From positions 1 through 64,000 of the forward strand of contig MU616656.1 in the NCBI GenBank assembly GCA_025201705.1: DNA of 64,000 nt, read 5' to 3'. The notes beneath the pieces were generated by a model. It was given only the letters and a program-made list of their open reading frames with translations, searched no databases and had not been told where the DNA came from. The stretch is from Dissophora ornata. Lineage: Eukaryota > Mortierellomycota > Mortierellomycetes > Mortierellales > Mortierellaceae. The position numbers were made by a program, and so were the translations under genes. Position 1 is the first letter of the stretch, and every line of letters starts with the position of its first letter. This document shows, piece after piece, positions 58,301 to 64,000 of the stretch.

Positions 58301-61300
58301 CAATGGACTTTATACCGAAATCTCAGCCACAGGTGCCGTTCATCCAGGAGCGCTCATTGTCTTATTTGATCGACCTCGATGACGATGACGATGGCGAGTT
58401 TTTTGTATACAAGGCGCCGGTGAAAGCCCCCACGTCCAAATCGCGAGCGGGTCCCTCGAACAATTTTTCAGATCAGATGTCCTTGGAAGACATCCAGCAA
58501 CGGGTCAAGGCGCTGAATAATTTGATAAAGATCAAGGAACAGGCAAGACTTGCATCCTTATCTCCTGCCGCCTCAAAGAAATCTATCGCTATAACCGCGC
58601 CACAGCCATTGACAGCACCCACTGTTAGTCTACCCAGGGATAGCTCTAACGTTGGCCATACATCAAATACAATACTGAGAACTGAGGAGATTGAACGGCG
58701 CCGTCGATCTTTGAGCGACCACACAAAGGCTCTCGACCACCTTCGATCTCAACTGCAAGAGTGTGATCAGGAGACTGCTGTTGCGTCAAGTGCGCTAGAA
58801 GCAGTGACAGTGAGCGAGAATGAGGAGCAAAGCCTCGAAATGCTTCAAAAGACGGTCGATGAGGCTAGAGAGCAAGTAGCATTCAAGATACGTGAGCTTG
58901 AGGATGCGAAACTCCGTCTACAGGAAATTGAAGCTCGTACTGTGCCATTAATCTCTCGCCTCTCGAATGCGAACAAAACCAAGGAGAGGCTACGGATTCG
59001 CATCAAGACTGGGCAAGCAAAATCCGCTGAACTTGAGACATCCATTGCGAGCCATGATCAGGACATTTTCCGAAAACGAACCGACCTCCTGCTCCTTGAA
59101 GCGGCGTCTGTGGCCAAGGTGGGAGCCACACCAATGGAAACCAACCAGCGGCCCACGGTCAGACCGGCTCAAGTCCCCGTATATGATTCCGCTCCTGGTC
59201 TTATTTATGCTTCTGCTCTAGCTCCTGCTTCTTCTCTTGCACTGGCTGCTTCTCGGGACACCGCTGATGACCATGGTATAGTTGCGTTTCTCAGCTTGAC
59301 ACTGCATCGGCACTGCACTACGCGGCTATTTGATTTGATAGCAAATCAATACAGTAGGACTAATATCTTCCCATCCATCGATAATAGGAAGTAAGCGTGG
59401 ACCATACTCGCAAGACCGTCAGTCTTCTCCCCCGGTGGTGAAAAGGCCGCGCATGCAGGCTCGTGAGGAACTGACTGTGCTTACAAAACGAATGAGGGAA
59501 TTGGCGCGAGAAAAGGCACTGTTACAGTTAGGAACCACCTCTTCCCCTTCGGATGGTTCACTTTCAACTGCCAAACCACCCAATGTCCTACCTGCTCGTC
59601 CTTCATCTTCTGACGGCGCGGTTGCGACAATAACCCTAAACCCTCAACGTCCTAAAAACATCACATCTGCGCCACCTCCATCACATCGACCGCCATCTCT
59701 TCTGCAGCAAGCGCCATCAAAGAAACCAACAGCTCCATTACATCTAAAAGCTGCCTCCACTGCCCCTGCAGCCGTGGATGCAAAGCATTTGACTACCCCA
59801 AGGAATCTTTCAAGACTTGACGACTTTTTAGCTCAGGCGAAGACACTCCCAATGATCCCCGTCGCAGATCATCCTCATGCTAACGGTGCACTTTTATCAC
59901 CTTGGAAGACGTCCAAAGGAATCAAGAAACTCCTTGCTGCGGAAAGCTGTATATTCGAATTGGATCACCTATGTCTCCCCTCGGAATTGATCAGATATGT
60001 TATCCCGGACCGCCTGACTGAAGTGCAGATCGGCCTTTCGCATCCCCAGAGCCAACCAGGCAACAAAGCCTCTCATTCTAACAGGGATGTGTTAGAATAT
60101 GAGTCTCCGCTGAGCATGTTTCGGTCATTCCGATTCTCACCACGGTACTTGGAATCAGTTCGCGACGGCTATCGTTCGCTGACGTACAGCAACAAGATTG
60201 ATCCACTACAGTCGATGTGTCTTTATGAACTATCGGGGGGATCCTGCAATGACGATTCGTGCAAATCGCAGCACCTTCGAGACTGCACGATGACGGATGA
60301 AGAGCTGATCATCGATATGGCTCGCTATTCAGAAGGGAACACGCCGGAAGCTCGGCAGGTATTTGCCCAAATGCAATCTGCCAAACTGGCTCACCTTCGA
60401 GCATCAGGAATCCATAATGTGGATATCTTGATTGATTCTATTGCGAAGAATCACCGAGATTTCTTGCATGACCCTTCACGGGTTGTGAAGTTTGGCGAGC
60501 GTATCACCATTGGGAGCGAGCTCCTGGGCAAGTCAAACGGAATGAAGAAACGGAAGGGAGTCACAAGATACCGCGCTGTAGACCGCATTGTGAGTAACAT
60601 GGATGCCAACGCCGATACAAGTCCGCTAGATCAAAGTCCCATTGTCATGGCTATCCTGGCGAAAACGCTGTCTGGATCCCCAAGCAAAATGAAGCGGTAC
60701 CACGAACATCGATCGTCAGTTGACTACGAGAAGCTGCTTGAAATCGACACGTCTGACGAGACCTTATGGATCGAGTACGCTATTTCTCATCTCTTGGATA
60801 CATCAGAAGACGAGGGAGAACTCAACATTCACAACGCCCTTTCAGTTCTCGCCCGTGCGCTTGGTGTTAATCCGACGTCAGAGAGTCTGTGGAGTCTGTA
60901 TCTGGACTTGTATACACGCAATGGAACGGAGGTGGAGACACGCCAGATGTTTGAGCAGTGCCTCCAGTATGTGCCAGATGCACAGTTATTATGGTTTAGG
61001 TAAGTCGAAGTCTATTATTTATCGGCCATTCAATCGCGTACGATGAAGTTGTTTATTGACTTTTAGATAATCAATTAGATACTACCTGTGGGAAAAGAGC
61101 CGCAACGAGCGAGTCTATGTTCTTGACCGAATGCTGGAAAAGGCGTGTCAAGAGCCGCGAGAGGGTGATGATAAGGCGGCACGATCTCGCTTCACCCTTG
61201 ATGTCGTCTTGCAGATCATCAAGACAATGGTTTCGGAAAACTGTGTCGAATCGGCCAAGAATTGGCTGCAGAATTTCCTGATCTGCTCATCATGGGAATT

Positions 61301-63333
61301 TGTCGTCCCTTCGACTCTGTCTTATGCGCAACTAGATGATGTTTGGCGCGAGCAAGACATGGTGGAGAACATTTCAGCGACTCTTGCTGCAAAGCTTCTT
61401 ACGCCAATAGATCTTTGCATCATGTGGCTAGCGTTTGTGTACCTGGTCTGGTTCCATGAACTCCCAGAGCAGCTCTTTCTGGACTATCCAAACAATTACA
61501 TTGCGGACAGCCGTCTCTTCACGATTCAGTGGCCAGAAACAGAGGAGCCAGAGCAAGAGAATGAGCTGCACAACATTGTTCACGAGATTTTTCTGGGTCT
61601 GACGTTCTATTTTGTGGACTGCGAAGCTCGACCATCACTTATCGCGACACTGAAGAACTTTGTCGGGTTTTTGCAAGCACGAGGTCAAAAGCAAGAAGAA
61701 ATCCTAGAGTTGGTCAACCCCTCGCAGTTCCCAGAGTCGCTTCCTGAAATCCAGGATTTGTTCTGTCAAGTCCGGATGGTAAGGCGATTTACACCGACCC
61801 TTTATTTGTAATCACAATTACCACTCAAGATCTTCGACTAACGCGCTAGCCGATATTCGTATTCTTAGCACTTTGACCAAAACGAAGCAGCCAAGAGAGA
61901 CCTACAGCAAGCCATTCAGGACTCACCCAACCAACCATATCTTTGGAATAGGTACGCGCGCCTCCTACCGGATGAGGGCAAAGCTGCCTGTCTGGAACAG
62001 TGCGCGCTTGAGTTTTTCACAGTCGAGCCTCGCCATGAGGCTGGTATGGGTCGCACTGAACTGGCTCTCCTTCTTTACCGAAAACTTTTGGGATTGGAAC
62101 TTCCATATTCGTACACGGCACCTCCAACGCGACTGGAAATTGCTCCCTTCAAGACGAATGTCTTTCTGTGGCTAAACTATTTGTCTCTGCTGGCCCTTGT
62201 CTCGCGTCACAACAATTCATTTGAGCACCTTGAGTCAGCGTTTTCTTTGGCAATGGACCTCCTCTCTCCAGATAAGGCGTGGGTGATCCAAGCAGAGTAA
62301 GGGATACTTGATATTTTATTGACATTGTTTCCATGCAGCGAACGCACGAAAGATGGAATCAAGCCTTTTTTAAAAAAAAAAAAAATAGGTCAGCGATCCA
62401 CACAATCATGAAGGATCTGGACAATACTTTAGTCCATCGCGCCTTTAACGGCGTCGTCGGGGCTGCTGTTGGCAATTTTAATACCTCTATTCCCAATCCG
62501 TACGATCATGGTACATCAGAAGAGACCAAGGTGTTGCCATTGTGGGATTTCTCGCAGCTGAACAGAGTCGTGGAGAGTGTCTGGAGGAGGACCGCAGAAG
62601 GTTCTCAGGAATTGCATGTCTACATTGTGGACTCTTTCTTACGCTTATACCCCGATAACCCGGACCTCTATCTCTGGTATGAGATGACGTTGCGCGACAC
62701 TTTTTTTTATTTTGTAGCCGTGTTTGATCCTGACGCCTGCTCTTTTATCGATATTCTTAGGATGGGCGAAGCTGAAGAAGCAGCTGGACATATGAATGAG
62801 TGTCGAAAGGTCCTTGTAGCATGCTTGAAGCGGTTCCCTTCCTCTGACCACGTCTGGAAACGGTTTGTCTTATCATTGGTCATAATGTTTGTGAGAATGA
62901 TTTTTCTTTTTGCAGAATCCAATTCCAATGCCCCTCCTCCCCTTTTTGCGTTCATTCTGTACTCCATGTGCTGCTTTGATGCGATTGCGCTTCTTTTAGG
63001 ATGATGAGCATTTTCCAAGGCCCCCTTGGAAGCATGGATGTGATTACGAAGGCAAGCTTGCTCTCTCCTCTAGCTGCGAGATTGAGCAGGATGGTAACAT
63101 TCGCTGAGCATTGATGGCAAAAGGACTTTGAGCATTTCGCTTTGTCTTATCATTATGTCGACAGGCTAATCCTGTGCATTTTCGCTTCATAGCCAATCCT
63201 ACATACGGCTGAAAATCATTCCAAAAATGCAGGGTTAATCATGGGCACTGAAGGCGAGAAGACTGCCAGTGATGATCAAGTCACTAGCATTCAAGAACAC
63301 GATTCCGACAGCGATATGGATGTGGATAACTAG
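55347..63333 (+). CDS. ZFC3H1-like C3H1 zinc-finger protein (nuclear RNA surveillance)
   Basis: A long gene; exons with checked phases are 55347-56278, 56373-56557, 56648-59275, 59388-60999 and from 61079, and further exons reach the TAG at 63331-63333, for over 2000 residues. Order: a low-complexity head; Pro-rich blocks (PPPPPPPP) at about 57676-57780; a MDMDMDMD repeat; long coiled coils (LEMLQKTVDEAREQVAFKIR); then the C3H1-type zinc finger MCLYELSGGSCNDDSCKSQH (C-x8-C-x5-C-x3-H), followed by helical repeats (LWSLYLDLYTRNGTEVETRQ) with HAT/TPR character up to the acidic tail DSDSDMDVDN. The finger plus helical-repeat plan resembles human ZFC3H1 and S. pombe Red1, scaffolds that link nuclear poly(A) RNA to the exosome (PAXT, MTREC). 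A nuclear RNA-decay role is inferred from family. Confidence 0.82.
57999..58026 (+). repeat. in-frame GACATG tandem repeat
   Basis: Four to five copies of GACATG encode a Met-Asp run within the ZFC3H1-like coding sequence. Such hexamer runs vary in copy number between strains. Confidence 0.85.
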
Positions 63334-64000
63334 AATCGTCTATTGCATGATTTGTCGTGTTTTCTGTTTCCTGCTTTGCTCTTTTTTTCATGTCGCTCTG
63401 TGTCTCCGCTACTCCTGTGTGCAAAAAGTCCGGGGAACAAGACGAATTTGGCACCGTGATGATGTGCTCCGGATGAAGGTAAGAGTCGCTTCTTTAAGCA
63501 TTGATCGTGACATTTATTCCCCAGCTTCACATCTCACCAATCCAAGGTGTCTCATCCTTTCTCGAGCACTAATTTAATATCTATAGTTGGATCAGTGTCG
63601 CTTCCACTGCGCGCGACTGTGTGGTCGTGTGCATTCCCAGGGAACGTTTGGCTGATGTCCCTGTTTGCTCCTTCAGACTCTTGTTGTCATATATTATTCT
63701 CTTAGATCCCTGCAGAGATCTATCCATCGCACTCTTCTTTTAATTATACGCCGCCTTTTGCTCTCCACTTTTCGTATCCTCTTATACGTACTCGCCTTGT
63801 ATCGCCAACGGCAAGCAGAAAACCCCCGCCGTTTACCAAGTAACAGATAGGGAAGAAAAAAAAAAAAGAGGTGGATTTTTCAAGAGCATATTCCCAGAAG
63901 GCCTTAAAAAATTAGTAGACAAGTCAGGCAAGAGCTGCGACCGACGTTGTCTATTTTTTGCGAAATAGCAACGATACGGTGCGACTCCGTGGCGCGTCTT
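63334..64000. other. 3' region to the window edge
   Basis: 667 bases after the ZFC3H1-like stop. It holds the 3' UTR and spacer. Short frames show no domain, and there is an A-rich run near 63855. Nothing else is seen. Confidence 0.5.

Noticed and set aside
1..64000. tRNA or rRNA genes
   Set aside because: TTCGA-type words occur, but none with a plausible cloverleaf context was seen by eye; a covariance search could still find one.
1..64000. CRISPR array or bacterial-type mobile element
   Set aside because: No regularly spaced repeats and no transposase-like frame were seen; the sequence is eukaryotic with introns throughout.

Overview
The window is nuclear DNA from a fungus, most likely an early-diverging lineage such as Mortierellomycotina or Mucoromycota. 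Genes are split by many short GT-AG introns, mostly about 80-150 bases. Leaders are pyrimidine-rich. The gene set mixes typical fungal genes (DASH subunit Dad1, ATP synthase subunit k, TRM82, a CHR chromate transporter) with genes lost from budding yeast but kept in animals and plants (a DNAJC11-like J protein, neurochondrin, an augmin HAUS5/AUG5-like protein, a ZFC3H1-like zinc-finger protein). The species assignment is inference. All product names come from reading conserved motifs in translations made by eye, not from a database search.

Layout. Bases 1-1670 hold only a doubtful 3' fragment. A CHR-family transporter (-) and DAD1 (+) diverge at 3.4-3.9 kb. DNAJC11-like (-) and the HAUS5-like coiled-coil gene (+) diverge at 7.3-7.5 kb. 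Neurochondrin and ADA2 run tandem on the minus strand (10.4-15.1 kb), and ADA2 diverges from ATP19 (+). TRM82 (-) diverges from an arrestin-like gene (+), which ends 41 bases from the convergent SCY1-like pseudokinase (-). SCYL1-like, MSH4 and a class I histone deacetylase form a very tight minus-strand series (21.4-31.3 kb), followed by a C2H2 transcription factor with a long leader, a glutathione S-transferase-like gene and a membrane-anchored metallophosphatase. The right half has a hormone-sensitive-lipase-type hydrolase, galactokinase and adenine phosphoribosyltransferase (+), a USP8/Ubp-like deubiquitinase and the actin-interacting WD protein AIP1 (-), then the kinetochore gene NNF1 and a long ZFC3H1-like gene (+).

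The genes do not form a pathway or biosynthetic cluster; this is ordinary housekeeping chromosome. Chromosome segregation and meiosis are nevertheless notable: DAD1, NNF1, the HAUS5-like gene and MSH4 all lie within 51 kb. Chromatin regulation is represented by ADA2 and RPD3-like HDAC. I saw no CRISPR array, insertion sequence, rRNA or convincing tRNA. A 10-base run of N at 11210-11219 is an assembly gap inside an intron. No striking new system is visible. The most interesting items are the augmin-like gene beside a DASH gene, a zinc-finger protein with a broken second finger, a perfect-armed palindrome in an ADA2 intron, a double hairpin upstream of galactokinase, and unexplained promoter-like or coding-like signals at 39.3-40.2 kb and 53.6-54.0 kb.
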